Positions 26,140 through 35,242 of a stretch of 64,000 bases of DNA are shown one piece after another. The position numbers and the translations under genes were made by a program. Location: positions 549,087 through 613,086 of the forward strand of contig CAVQME010000002.1 in assembly GCA_963713545.1 (NCBI GenBank), written 5' to 3'. Position 1 is the stretch's first letter. Each line of letters starts with the position of its first letter. This DNA comes from CAVPLM01 sp963713545. GTDB lineage: Bacteria; Actinomycetota; Thermoleophilia; RBG-16-64-13. The notes below the pieces were generated by a model, which saw only the letters and a list, made by a program, of their open reading frames with translations, searched no databases and was not told the DNA's origin.

Positions 26140-26244
26140 GGCCGAAGGCTATCGCCAGAACCAGGAAACCTGCCTACGACCTAGGGTCGAATTTGGCCGA
26201 CGCGATCGCTTCGGTTCCCGGGCGATCGCGTCAGGCCGCAAAGG

Positions 26245-26282
26245 CCGGGGGCTCGGAGCGGCTCCCCGCTCCGAGCCCCCGG
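26245..26282. terminator. strong bidirectional hairpin after rubrerythrin
   Basis: A perfect 17-bp stem with a CTCC loop sits 20 nt past the rubrerythrin stop and before comEA. The U-run is short (UUU). Confidence 0.75.
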
Positions 26283-26302
26283 CTCACTCCTCAAGAGATC
26301 AT

Positions 26303-26875
26303 CTAATACGCTTCGCAGTAGACCTCGAAGTACGACCGGGGCTTGCCGCACACCGGACAGACCTTGGGCGCCTCGTCGCCCTCGTGGACGTGTCCGCACT
26401 CGATGCACTTCCAGAGAGTCGATCCTTCCTTACGGAAGACCTTGTCGCCCTCCAGGTTGGCCAGCAACTTCCTGTAGCGACGCTCGTGATACTTCTCCAC
26501 CCCCGCGATCGCGCGGAACGTTGCTGCTGCCTTCTTGAAACCTTCCTGTTCCGCTACCTCGGCGAAATCGGGATAGAGGGTGCCCCACTCCGCCAACTCA
26601 CCTTCGGCGGCGGCCAGCAGGTTCTGAGCCGTGGTCCTCACCGGGCCGGCCGGGTAGGACGCGGTGAATTCAGGCTCGCCCCCTTCGAGCAAGCTGAAGA
26701 ACCCGTAGGCGTGAGCCCGCTCATTGTCGGCCGTCTCGAGGAAGATGTTGGAGATCTGCACGTAACCTTCTTCCGCGGCCGCCTGGGCGAAGAAGGTGTA
26801 GCGGTTGCGGGCCTGCGACTCGCCGGCGAAAGCCTTCATCAGGTTCTGTTCTGTCTTCGAGCCCTTCATGTCCAT
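26303..26875 (-). CDS. rbr: rubrerythrin (peroxide-scavenging di-iron protein)
   Basis: This 190-residue cytoplasmic NADH-linked peroxidase of anaerobes has a ferritin-like domain with Glu/His iron ligands (F-A-G-E-S-Q-A, D-N-E-R-A-H, V-E-K-Y-H-E-R) and a C-terminal rubredoxin site (C-I-E-C-G-H and C-P-V-C-G-K-P). It is complete. AAGGAG lies upstream of ATG 26875. It is a single gene ended by a strong hairpin. Its presence supports an anaerobic or microaerobic host. Confidence 0.97.
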   Translation of the reverse strand: MDMKGSKTEQNLMKAFAGESQARNRYTFFAQAAAEEGYVQISNIFLETADNERAHAYGFFSLLEGGEPEFTASYPAGPVRTTAQNLLAAAEGELAEWGTLYPDFAEVAEQEGFKKAAATFRAIAGVEKYHERRYRKLLANLEGDKVFRKEGSTLWKCIECGHVHEGDEAPKVCPVCGKPRSYFEVYCEAY

Positions 26876-27039
26876 AGATCGACACTCCTTGTTCTCGATG
26901 GTCGTGGCACCGGCCCCGCCGATCGGGTCGGACTATGGCGCGGCTACGAGGAGACTACCCTTGCAGCCGCCGATCCAATCGGCTCCGCCCAGAACCGTCA
27001 GTCGGGATCGTCAGCGAACGGTCTCCGCGAGTCGTGGCC

Positions 27040-27711
27040 TCACGGCCTCATGGCCTCGTCAAGGAAGGCGGCGACCCTTTCGCCCACCTCCCGGTGTCGA
27101 CCGCCGAAGAAGTGGTCGACGCCCTCGAGTATACTCAAGCTGAAGTCAAGCTTTAGCTCTCTTAATACCCTCTCCACCCTCTCGGGCGCTGCGATCTCAT
27201 CGTTCTCTCCGCAGACGGCGAGCACCGGTCCGGAGAAAGCGGACAGCCTTTGCAGCACGTCAGGGAGCATGTCCTCCCAGCTCACAACGAACGCGATCAA
27301 CGCCAATGCCCGCACCGGCACCTGCCCCGCCACGGCCATAGCGGCCATGATGCTCCCGAACGAGTAGCCGGCCAGCGCCAGAGGCCGGTCTTGAGGGATG
27401 ATCCGCGGCTCACCGTCCAGGGCGTCCAAACGCCCCCGCAGGAACCGAGCTGCAGCCTCTACGTCCCGATACTCGTCGAAACCGCTGTAGGCCCCCCCAC
27501 TCTCGCCGACGCCGCGGAAGTTGAAGCGCAGGGTCGCCATCCCCCGGGCCCGGCAGGCCTGCGCCGTTCGATACACCACGGGTTGAGCCATGGTCGCGCC
27601 GTGCAGCGGATGCGGATGGGCCACCACCACCCCACCCCAGGCCTTCTCCCCCTCCGGCTCTTCGTAGATCCCCGCCAGCAGGTCGTCGGAAAGGAACGTC
27701 ACGTCCCCCAT
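27040..27711 (-). CDS. alpha/beta hydrolase (dienelactone/YheT-type small hydrolase)
   Basis: The 223-residue protein has the alpha/beta hydrolase triad: Ser117 in G-Y-S-F-G-S, Asp171 in G-E-N-D-E-I and His200 in G-V-D-H-F-F, plus the oxyanion-side block H-P-H-P-L-H-G and R-F-N-F-R-G-V-G-E-S-G-G. These blocks are typical of the COG2945-like alpha/beta hydrolases. ATG 27711 follows the phosphotriesterase-related gene's stop by 2 nt with AGGGG upstream. Substrate unknown; an ester or lactone is likely, perhaps acting with the neighbouring metallohydrolase. Confidence 0.85.
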   Translation of the reverse strand: MGDVTFLSDDLLAGIYEEPEGEKAWGGVVVAHPHPLHGATMAQPVVYRTAQACRARGMATLRFNFRGVGESGGAYSGFDEYRDVEAAARFLRGRLDALDGEPRIIPQDRPLALAGYSFGSIMAAMAVAGQVPVRALALIAFVVSWEDMLPDVLQRLSAFSGPVLAVCGENDEIAAPERVERVLRELKLDFSLSILEGVDHFFGGRHREVGERVAAFLDEAMRP

Positions 27712-27713
27712 AC

Positions 27714-28850
27714 TCACACCCCTTCTTGCAGCCGCCCTCTGGCGCGAGCGATAGTAAGAACACGCCGCGGGTTCTCGACGAGCAAAGCGTGCAGGTGCTC
27801 CTCGGCGAAGCCTTTCGCTCGCATCACGGGCACGAGGTTCTCCAGTATGTGGGCATACCCCCAACCCCCGAACGACCGCAAACGGTGCTTGGTGCAGTTG
27901 TCGTGAGAGATCAGAAGCCGGCCGAGATAGCCATCCTCGATGAGTTGCCTAATGTCGTTCAGCCGCTGGGCGTCGCTCGGCAGGTACCGCCATCTCCCGA
28001 ACGAGTACTCCATGTCCGCCTGGAAACCCAGGGTATCGTGCTCTATGAAGCATCCAGCATCGGCGATCCTCCGGCGCGTCTCCAGGCTGTAGCACCACTG
28101 ATCGCAATGACTGAAGACCACCCGGTCCAGGTCGGCACCGGCACTCCCAAGGATCTCCACTATCTCCAGGGCCAGCGCATCGTTGAAGGGACTTGGATGG
28201 ACGTTGAGTGCGGCCCCCGTCGCTCTCTGAGCGAAGACTGCCGCCTCGAGCACCTTCTTCTCATCGGCTTCGAGCGGATCGGAGCATCCTACCTCCCCGA
28301 TGATGCCGGAACGGATGCCGGTGTCGCCCACTCCGACCAGGACGTCGCGGATCATCTCCCCCGCGATCTCCTGGACGGGCTTACTTCCCACGTCCGCCGG
28401 GTGAGAGACTCCGATGTAGTAGCCGCATCCCATGACGATGTTCAGACCTGTGGCCCGGGCGATCTTCACCAGACCCCGCGGATCCCGACCCAGTCCGACG
28501 TTACTCACCTCGACGATGGTGCCACCTCCCGCCCGCCCGAAGGCACGAGCTTCCTCGATGGCAAGCGAATCATCGGACAGGTCAAGGTTGTCCCTGTTCT
28601 CGAAGTAGCTCCGCCTGACCCGGAACAGATTGCTGAGCGACACCGGCTCGTTTGCCGCCGCCTTCTTCCCGGCTTCGGTCGGCTCAACGAAGTAGGCGGA
28701 CAGATCGCAGAGCAGGTGCTCGTGCGGGAGGACCACTCCTAGAGAGCCGGGGTCCACGGGGCCCAGCACGGTCTGGACCTTGCCCACCACTTGCTCCTGC
28801 CGGGACGCCATGGGCGAAGTGGGTGGCTTCAGGGCACCGGTTCCCACCAT
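27714..28850 (-). CDS. phosphotriesterase-family metal-dependent hydrolase
   Basis: The 378-residue TIM-barrel protein belongs to the amidohydrolase superfamily. Metal ligands are visible: H-E-H in L-P-H-E-H-L-L-C-D, N-V-H-P-S-P-F, F-S-H-C-D and I-S-H-D-N. In the bridging position, where phosphotriesterases have a carboxylated Lys, the sequence reads I-G-E-V-G, so a Glu may bridge the metals, as in PTE-like lactonases of the Php group. Probable lactonase or esterase. It is coupled to an alpha/beta hydrolase downstream and follows yajQ by 7 nt. Confidence 0.85.
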   Translation of the reverse strand: MVGTGALKPPTSPMASRQEQVVGKVQTVLGPVDPGSLGVVLPHEHLLCDLSAYFVEPTEAGKKAAANEPVSLSNLFRVRRSYFENRDNLDLSDDSLAIEEARAFGRAGGGTIVEVSNVGLGRDPRGLVKIARATGLNIVMGCGYYIGVSHPADVGSKPVQEIAGEMIRDVLVGVGDTGIRSGIIGEVGCSDPLEADEKKVLEAAVFAQRATGAALNVHPSPFNDALALEIVEILGSAGADLDRVVFSHCDQWCYSLETRRRIADAGCFIEHDTLGFQADMEYSFGRWRYLPSDAQRLNDIRQLIEDGYLGRLLISHDNCTKHRLRSFGGWGYAHILENLVPVMRAKGFAEEHLHALLVENPRRVLTIARARGRLQEGV

Positions 28851-28857
28851 TACCCGT

Positions 28858-29349
28858 TCACTCCCGATAGTTCACGAACTGCAGAGGCATGCCTAGATCG
28901 GTCTCTTTGAGCGCAGCGATGACATCCTGGAGGTCGTCTCGTTGCTTTCCGGTGATCCGGACCTCATCACCCTGGATGGCTGCCTGCACCTTGAGCTTGG
29001 TGTCTTTCACCAGCTTGACCACCTTTCGCGCGGTCTCCACGTCGATGCCGTTGGTAACCGAGACGGTCTGGCGGACCATGTCCCCGCCGGCCTTCTCCGG
29101 TGGCCCGAACGTGAGGGCTTCCGCTTCTATGGAGCGGCGCACGGCCTTGGCGATCAGCATGTCCTTGATGGCCCGGAGCTTCATCTCGTCTTCGGTCAAG
29201 AACTGGATCTTGCCCTCTTTGCGATCGAGGATGATCTGGGTCTTCGAGCCGCGGAAGTCAAAACGGGTGCCGATCTCCTTCTTCACCTGGTTGACCGCAT
29301 TGTCCATCTCCTGCATGTCCACCCGGCTGACCACATCGAAAGACGGCAT
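28858..29349 (-). CDS. YajQ-family nucleotide-binding (cyclic di-GMP-binding) protein
   Basis: The 163-residue protein matches YajQ along its length: F-D-V-V-S start, T-R-F-D-F-R-G-S-K, two ferredoxin-like repeats, and the end R-D-D-L-Q-D-V-I-A-x-L. Some YajQ proteins bind cyclic di-GMP and act with transcription factors, others are only known to bind RNA/nucleotide. ATG 29349 is set by AAGGAGG 4-5 nt upstream. First gene of a three-gene run with the metallohydrolase and the alpha/beta hydrolase. Confidence 0.93.
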   Translation of the reverse strand: MPSFDVVSRVDMQEMDNAVNQVKKEIGTRFDFRGSKTQIILDRKEGKIQFLTEDEMKLRAIKDMLIAKAVRRSIEAEALTFGPPEKAGGDMVRQTVSVTNGIDVETARKVVKLVKDTKLKVQAAIQGDEVRITGKQRDDLQDVIAALKETDLGMPLQFVNYRE

Positions 29350-29432
29350 TCTTCCTCCTTCCTGAGCAAGAACTGAGGGCACCCAGCATACCGCACGCCC
29401 GGGCCCGGGTGGCAACTGAGGCCCGACCTTGG

Positions 29433-29438
29433 TACACT
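29433..29438 (+). promoter_or_regulatory. -10 box for a leaderless M23-peptidase mRNA
   Basis: TACACT ends exactly 7 nt before ATG 29446 and there is no Shine-Dalgarno in between, the same arrangement as at 869-882 and 8038-8051. Confidence 0.4.
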
Positions 29439-29445
29439 GCCTCCT

Positions 29446-30787
29446 ATGTCGCCTGACGGAAAACGGAAGGGCGTCGCAGGTCTGTTCAGAGCACTTGGAC
29501 TGTCCGGCGCCCCGAGGTCACGAGCAGCGCATCTGGCCACCTGGGTGATGGTCGCCGCTCTTGTCGGCAGCCTCATCGCCGCCATCTTCCCCTCCCCACA
29601 GCTGGGCCCGCCCCCTGCCTTGGCCGCTCTGTCGAGCCTCGAGTCGGCCCGCGCCGCTCTCAAGGAGGCGAAAGCCGAGCTGAAGGCGGAGCAGGCTCGT
29701 CTCGACAAACTCGCCCAGAAGCAGGCCGACGCGGAGACCCGTCTCGAGAACACGCGCATGCGCATGGAGGATGTGCAGGCCAAGACCGAGAAGGCCGAGG
29801 CCGATCTGGCAAAGAGCCAAGACCAGCTCTCCGCCCGGCTGGCTGAGATCTACAAGAATCGAGGTTCGGAGGGTCTCGACGCCCTAGCGGCGATCTTCTC
29901 CAGCGACGACATGTCCCTCACCGGCGTTCTCGAGCGGCTGGCCTTGGTCAACCGCGCAGCCGAGACCGACGCTGAAGTGATAACCGCGGTCGAGGACCGG
30001 CTCGGAGAGCTGGATCGACTGCAGGCCGAGCTACAGGAGCAGAAGACAGCGGAGCAGCAGCAGACGGCGGAATACGAGGCAGCCCGGGAAGAGACGCTCC
30101 AGGCCCTGGAGGCCTCGAAGGACAACTACAACACCCTCCGAGCACGCGTAGCGGCGCTCGAGGAAGAAGAGCGCCGGCGCCAGGAGGAGGAGGCTCGCCG
30201 GATAGCGGCGGCCAAGGCGGCGGCGGAACAAGCAGCGGCCGAGAAGAGCAGCGGCCGACGCAGCGGCGAATGACAACGGCTCCACGGCCACCACCAAGGC
30301 TAAGACCACGAACACCACCAAGGCCAAGACCACCACGACCACCAAGAAGAAGACTCCCCCTCCGGCTATCGACACAAGCGGCGGCTGGGTCTTCCCGGTA
30401 CAGGGTCCGAACAGCTTCGTGGATACCTGGGGCGCGCCCCGGTCCGGGGGCCGCACCCACAAGGGCACCGACATCATGACTGCCAGGAACACTCCCATCG
30501 TCGCGGTGACGAACGGGGTCATCCGAAAGACGAGTCCCACCGATTCGGGGCTCGGAGGTATCACCATCTACCTCACCGGTGACGACGGCAACGTCTACTA
30601 TTACGCCCACCTCTCGTCTATCGAAAGCGGCATCAAAGCCGGGGTGAGGGTGGATATCGGACAGGTCATCGGCTACGCGGGAAACACCGGCAACGCGAGC
30701 GGCGGCGCCGTCCACCTGCACTTCGAGATACGCCCGGGGGGCGGGGCCGCGATCAACCCCTACCCCACTTTGGTCAAGTACCGATGA
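29446..30787 (+). CDS. coiled-coil M23 peptidoglycan endopeptidase, frameshifted as sequenced
   Basis: An exported cell-wall hydrolase of the EnvC/CwlO-with-M23 type. From ATG 29446 a signal/membrane segment (about residues 30-50) is followed by about 200 residues of coiled coil rich in Ala, Glu and Arg. That frame stops at 30273. One base out of frame the protein continues through an Ala-rich and Lys/Thr-rich linker to W-V-F-P-V-Q-G-P and the M23 domain: T-H-K-G-T-D-I (zinc His and Asp) and H-L-H-F-E-I-R (zinc His), ending at 30787. One surplus base in or near AAGAGCAG (about 30245-30252) explains the break. Restored length is about 446 residues. The 3' end overlaps convergent larA by 14 nt. 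Confidence 0.88.
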
Positions 30788-32189
30788 TCGGTATCCCGTG
30801 CGGGCCATCGGCCAGGTAGGCCACTGACGGCCCGCGCCCCAAAGCCTTTTCGGACTCCTCACAGGCTTGCGCAACGGCTGCGGCGACGAACCCGGCCACC
30901 CGGGCTCCGGGTCCGCCCTGTTCGCCGCCGGGGATGCCGCTGAGTAAAGGCCCCGGGTGGACGCCGGGGAGGATGGCGTAGTCCTCCAGCGCGGTCTGCG
31001 GACTGAAGTAGAAGACATGCTCGCGGGGGACGTCGGCGAACAGCTTGGCCCACACCTGCACCCCCCACTGATCGTGAACGAACCGCCAGTCCTCAGACAT
31101 GATCGTCCGGACGAACGCGTCCGGCCCGATGTCGGCCATGAGCCGGAGCATCCGACGATAGGACTCGGTGCCCACCGGATCGGGCTCGGTCGTATCGGCG
31201 ATCACTATCACATAGCCGTCCTTGTTGACCGCTTTCGCCGCGACCGCGGCTGCCTTCTCGGCCTGATAGTGATTGACGCCCACCAGCCCCGAGTGAGTGA
31301 CGACCACGTCGTATCCGGTACTAAGAGGGATCTGAGCGAAGCTCCGCACGTGTTCGACCGCCGCCACGTGGGCCTGCACCATGTCCCCTGCGAAGACTCC
31401 GGCGACCCTGCCGTCCTGGCGTATGGTGGCATTGAGGATGAAGTCCGCTTCCGCCATGCCGGCTATCTCGAGAGAGACCTCGTGGCAGGGGTTTCCCTCC
31501 AGGATGAGGTCGGTCGCCTTCTCATGGGCGAGAGTCACGGGGCCGTGGAACTCGCGCACGCTCTCCACGTCGAGAAGGCCGGGACAGATGCTCTTTCTGC
31601 CGCCGGAGACGCCGGCCATGAGATGTGGTTCGACCAGGCCGGTGAGTATGCGGAAGTCGGCCTCCACGTACTCGCGGCTCATCGAGACCTCGACCCCCCG
31701 AGCGGAGCGACCCACATGGACCAGTCTCTCCCGGTCGGTCGCGTCGTGACAGGAGACCCGCACTCCAGCCCGGCGCACCCGCTCATCCAGAAGCGCCCAG
31801 ATCTCCTCTGCGGCCAGCAACCGGTGAGTGCCTGTGGCAACCAGAACGGTGATCGCTGCCGGAGAGAAGCCGGCAGCAAGGAGGAAGTCCACTAGGGGCC
31901 AGAGTATGCCGTCTTCGCCCCGGTAGGGCGCGGGCCGGGTGTTGTCCGAAACCACGACCACCACTTTGGGGTCCGCGACTCGGTCGAGCGTCTCCCGACA
32001 CATCTCGGCCAACGGCGCGCTACCGATGGGCCGGGCAAGAACCTCGGCGATGGCAGCCGGCACGTCGGCGAGGGCCTCCGGCTCGCTCGTGCGGAGGATG
32101 TCCGTACCGGGCGGAAGAATCAGATCGGCCGCGAAAGACCGCAGTTCGAGATGGACCCGCTCCGGATCGAGAACTACTCGATCCATCAT
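30774..32189 (-). CDS. LarA-family (nickel-dependent lactate racemase-like) protein
   Basis: The 471-residue protein matches LarA/DUF2088: S-D-N-T-R-P-A-P in the N-domain, A-T-G-T-H-R, then S-G-G-R-K-S-I-C-P-G. In LarA the Lys holds the nickel-pincer cofactor, and neighbouring His residues bind Ni. Related enzymes racemise lactate or epimerise other 2-hydroxy acids, so the substrate is open. larB, larC and larE, which build the cofactor, are not in the window. ATG 32189 overlaps the ABC-F stop (ATGA). Confidence 0.88.
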   Translation of the reverse strand: MMDRVVLDPERVHLELRSFAADLILPPGTDILRTSEPEALADVPAAIAEVLARPIGSAPLAEMCRETLDRVADPKVVVVVSDNTRPAPYRGEDGILWPLVDFLLAAGFSPAAITVLVATGTHRLLAAEEIWALLDERVRRAGVRVSCHDATDRERLVHVGRSARGVEVSMSREYVEADFRILTGLVEPHLMAGVSGGRKSICPGLLDVESVREFHGPVTLAHEKATDLILEGNPCHEVSLEIAGMAEADFILNATIRQDGRVAGVFAGDMVQAHVAAVEHVRSFAQIPLSTGYDVVVTHSGLVGVNHYQAEKAAAVAAKAVNKDGYVIVIADTTEPDPVGTESYRRMLRLMADIGPDAFVRTIMSEDWRFVHDQWGVQVWAKLFADVPREHVFYFSPQTALEDYAILPGVHPGPLLSGIPGGEQGGPGARVAGFVAAAVAQACEESEKALGRGPSVAYLADGPHGIPIIGT

Positions 32190-34273
32190 CCGACCGTCGT
32201 TCCGAGCGACTCGGCGATCGTGCCCCATTCCTCGTAGAGCGCAACTATCTCGTCGGCGACAGCGGTCGCCTCCGCCGATGCCGTCGCCAGAAGCTCGTAG
32301 TCGGAAACATGCTCCGGGTCGCTCAGCGTGGAGGCGAGTTCGGCTTGTCTAGCCTCAGCCGCGAGGATCCGCCTCTCCAACTTGCGATACCGGCTCTGCA
32401 ATTCCTTGCGCTCCTTGTAGCCCAACTCCACCGTCTGAGCGCGGTCCGCCGAATTCCCTGCCCCCGGCGTATCGGCAGCCGGGGGGACCGGGGCCGTGGA
32501 GTGTGCTGAGGGAGCGGCCGCGTCAGCCGCTGGGCGCGACCGGGTCGAAGGAGACGCGGGCCCCTCCGGCGAGGCTCCAGCGGAGCCCTTCGCCGAGGGC
32601 CCCGCCTCCTGGGCCTTCTTCCACATGTAGTACTCCCAGTCTCCCAGATAATGGGTCAGACGCCCGTCGCGCACCTCGATCACCTTGGTGCCGATGGCGT
32701 TGATGAGGTGGCGGTCGTGGCTGATGAAGACCACCGAGCCCTCGAACTGGCGGAGCGCTTCCGTGAGCACCGCGCTCGAATCCATATCGAGGTGGTTGGT
32801 CGGTTCGTCGAGCAACAGCAGTCCCGCGGGGTCCATGAGCATCCTGGCCAGAGCGAGACGAGCCTTCTCACCCCCCGAGAGGACGCCCACCTTCTTGGTC
32901 ACGTCATCCTCCCCGAAGAGGAACGTGCCTAGGTAGCCCCGGACCTCGGGCAGGCGGCCCGCCGGCCCGGCCACTTCCTCCATGGTCTTGAGCACCGTCC
33001 GGCCGGGATGCAGCACCTCCAACTGGTGCTGGGCGAAATACTCCCTCCGCACCGAGTACCCCAGCTTGATCGAACCGCCATCTGGCTCTATGACCCCGGC
33101 CAGGAGTTTGAGCAGCGTGGACTTCCCCGCCCCGTTCGGTCCTACCAGGGCGATCTTCTCCCCGCGTTCGATAACAAGGTCGAGCCGCTTGTAGACGACA
33201 TTGTCGGCATAAGCCTTGCGCACATGCTTGACCTCAGCCACCACCCTCCCGGTGCGGGGCGGCTGGGGGAACCGGAACTTGATGGTCTTTCGCTCGAGGG
33301 TGGGAGCGTCGATCAGTTCGGTCCGCTCCAGCTGTCTGATCTTCTGTTGGACCTGCTTGGCCTTGGTGTTTTTAGCCCGGAAACGACGGATGAACGCCTC
33401 AGCCGACTCGATCTCGCGCTGTTGATTCTTGGCGGCGTTGGACAGTGCCTCGTACCGCTGCCGCTTCTCTTCCTCATAGTGGTCGTAGTCGCCGGCGTAG
33501 AGATCGATTATCCCCCGGTCGAGGTCGGCGATGTGGGTGACCATCCGGTTCAGGAAGTAGCGATCGTGGCTGATAACGACGAGCGCTCCCGGCCAGGTGA
33601 GCAGGAAGTCCTCCAGCCAGAGCAGGCTCTCCAGATCCAGATGGTTGGTGGGCTCGTCCATGAGCAGTAGATCCGGCTGTTCGAGAAGGAGCCTGGATAG
33701 GGCCACTCGCATCCGCCAGCCACCCGAGAGCTCCGCGATCGGGCGATCAAAGTCGTGGTCGCGGAAGCCCATCCCTCTGAGGATCGTCTGAGCCCGGGTC
33801 TCGAGCTCATATCCGTGCGCGTTCTCAAAGGCGGTCTGGAGTGCGCCCATCTCGTGCAGCAACTCGTCGGGGTCAGCGCCGGTCGTGTCCCCTGCGTCCC
33901 CCCCGTCCCCGCCGTTGTTCCCGCCGGCGCCGTCACCCGTAGCGTAGGCGCGGGCGATCTCATCGCCCAGTTCTACGATGCGCCGCTCGGCCGACAGTAT
34001 GTCGAGATGCGACGCCAGCACCTCTTCGATGACCGCGTGACCTGAGATCTCCTCGATCTCCTGGGGCAGAAAGCCGACGCGCAGGTCCTTGCGGGAGCTG
34101 ATCTCTCCCCCGTCGAGCGATATCTCGCCCACGATCATTCGGAGAAGAGTGGTCTTGCCGGTGCCGTTGGGACCGACCAGACCGACGCGCATGCCCGGCT
34201 TGACGTGCAGGCTGGCCTGGTCCAGGACCGTCTGGGTGCCGAACGACTTGGAGATGTCGGTGAGATGCAGCAT
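32186..34273 (-). CDS. ABC-F family ribosome-associated ATPase
   Basis: This soluble 695-residue protein has two ABC domains and no membrane segment. Walker A motifs G-P-N-G-T-G-K-T and G-P-N-G-A-G-K-S, signatures L-S-G-G-W-R-M-R and L-S-G-G-E-K-A-R, Walker B L-L-M-D-E-P-T and L-L-L-D-E-P-T, and an Arg/Lys-rich interdomain linker (R-R-F-R-A-K-N-T-K-A-K) are all present. A long Pro/Ala/Ser stretch precedes a C-terminal coiled coil, as in Uup/YdiF types. ABC-F proteins relieve ribosome stalls or protect from antibiotics; a resistance role is not indicated. A Gly/Asp-rich insert of about 20 residues interrupts domain 1. Confidence 0.93.
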   Translation of the reverse strand: MLHLTDISKSFGTQTVLDQASLHVKPGMRVGLVGPNGTGKTTLLRMIVGEISLDGGEISSRKDLRVGFLPQEIEEISGHAVIEEVLASHLDILSAERRIVELGDEIARAYATGDGAGGNNGGDGGDAGDTTGADPDELLHEMGALQTAFENAHGYELETRAQTILRGMGFRDHDFDRPIAELSGGWRMRVALSRLLLEQPDLLLMDEPTNHLDLESLLWLEDFLLTWPGALVVISHDRYFLNRMVTHIADLDRGIIDLYAGDYDHYEEEKRQRYEALSNAAKNQQREIESAEAFIRRFRAKNTKAKQVQQKIRQLERTELIDAPTLERKTIKFRFPQPPRTGRVVAEVKHVRKAYADNVVYKRLDLVIERGEKIALVGPNGAGKSTLLKLLAGVIEPDGGSIKLGYSVRREYFAQHQLEVLHPGRTVLKTMEEVAGPAGRLPEVRGYLGTFLFGEDDVTKKVGVLSGGEKARLALARMLMDPAGLLLLDEPTNHLDMDSSAVLTEALRQFEGSVVFISHDRHLINAIGTKVIEVRDGRLTHYLGDWEYYMWKKAQEAGPSAKGSAGASPEGPASPSTRSRPAADAAAPSAHSTAPVPPAADTPGAGNSADRAQTVELGYKERKELQSRYRKLERRILAAEARQAELASTLSDPEHVSDYELLATASAEATAVADEIVALYEEWGTIAESLGTTVG

Positions 34274-34368
34274 CAGGGCGGTAGGATAGCAGCCTGGCGG
34301 CCTCCCGCCCGACCGAGGCCGGGCTCGGACTACCAGGCGGGCGCCACTGTGGACTGAAGAACGATCCC

Positions 34369-35241
34369 CTAGTCGTCCCAGAAGAGACCTTTGTCCGATC
34401 CTGGCGCGATCCCCAGGTCGGCCGCAGTCCCCAGGAGCCTCCGGATGGCCTCCTCACCTTCGGGCCCGTAGTCGAGCGTGAACTCGTTCACGTAGAGGTC
34501 GATGTGAGCCCTGCACACGGCCGGGTCCATCTCCTGAGCGTGGGCCTGGATGTAATCAAGCGCCGCGTCGGGGTGGAGGGCGGCAAATTCCACACTGGCC
34601 CTCATCGCCCTCTCCGAGGCCTGCTGGTGCGACCGCTCGAGGGTCCTGGACACGGCGATCCCCCCGAGAGGGATGGGCAGCCCGGTGGTCTCTTCCCACC
34701 ACTCCCCCAGATCCACGAGATTGCGGAGACCGTAGGCTCCATAAGTGAACCGCCCTTCGTGGATGATGACTCCCGCGTCCACCTCCCCCGCGCTCACTGC
34801 CGGCATGATCTGCTCGAACGGCATGACGACCGTCCTTGAGACGCCACCCGTGAAGAGGCCGAGAAGAAGGGCGGCCGTGGTCAGTTCACCGGGGATGGCC
34901 ACCCGGGCCTGTGCCAGGTGGTCCACCAGGGCGGCTACCCGCTGAACCGACTGAACCGGGCGCAGGGACGAATCTTTTCGGGCCACCACCAACGGTCCGC
35001 AGCCCCGGCCCAGGGCTCCTCCAGAGTGCAGGAGCGCGTAGCTATCCCGCAGATGGGCGAAGGCGTGCATGGAGACCTTGACGACGTCCGCGTCGCCTCG
35101 CAGGGCCGAATGGTTGAGCGCGTCGATATCCTCGAGCCTCTCCTCGACCGGCGGCGCGCCGGGGATGAGGCCGTGCACCCAGGCGTGGAAGATGTAGGTA
35201 TCGTTCGGACAGGGGGAATAGGCGAGGCGCAGGCGATCCAC
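34369..35241 (-). CDS. mqnD: 1,4-dihydroxy-6-naphthoate synthase MqnD
   Basis: This 290-residue enzyme of the futalosine menaquinone pathway converts cyclic dehypoxanthinyl futalosine to 1,4-dihydroxy-6-naphthoate. It shows the periplasmic-binding-protein-like fold with Y-S-P-C-P-N-D-T-Y-I-F, V-V-K-V-S-M-H-A-F, G-R-G-C-G-P-L-V-V and D-A-G-V-I-I-H-E-G-R-F-T-Y. GTG 35241 lies 1 nt after the mqnB stop. mqnA and mqnC are not in the window. Confidence 0.95.
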   Translation of the reverse strand: MDRLRLAYSPCPNDTYIFHAWVHGLIPGAPPVEERLEDIDALNHSALRGDADVVKVSMHAFAHLRDSYALLHSGGALGRGCGPLVVARKDSSLRPVQSVQRVAALVDHLAQARVAIPGELTTAALLLGLFTGGVSRTVVMPFEQIMPAVSAGEVDAGVIIHEGRFTYGAYGLRNLVDLGEWWEETTGLPIPLGGIAVSRTLERSHQQASERAMRASVEFAALHPDAALDYIQAHAQEMDPAVCRAHIDLYVNEFTLDYGPEGEEAIRRLLGTAADLGIAPGSDKGLFWDD

Positions 35242-35242
35242 A

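Noticed and set aside
33008..33670. Plus-strand open frame opposite ABC-F
   Set aside because: GC-rich antisense shadow of a well-conserved gene, with no ribosome site or motif. The same applies to many similar frames across the window.
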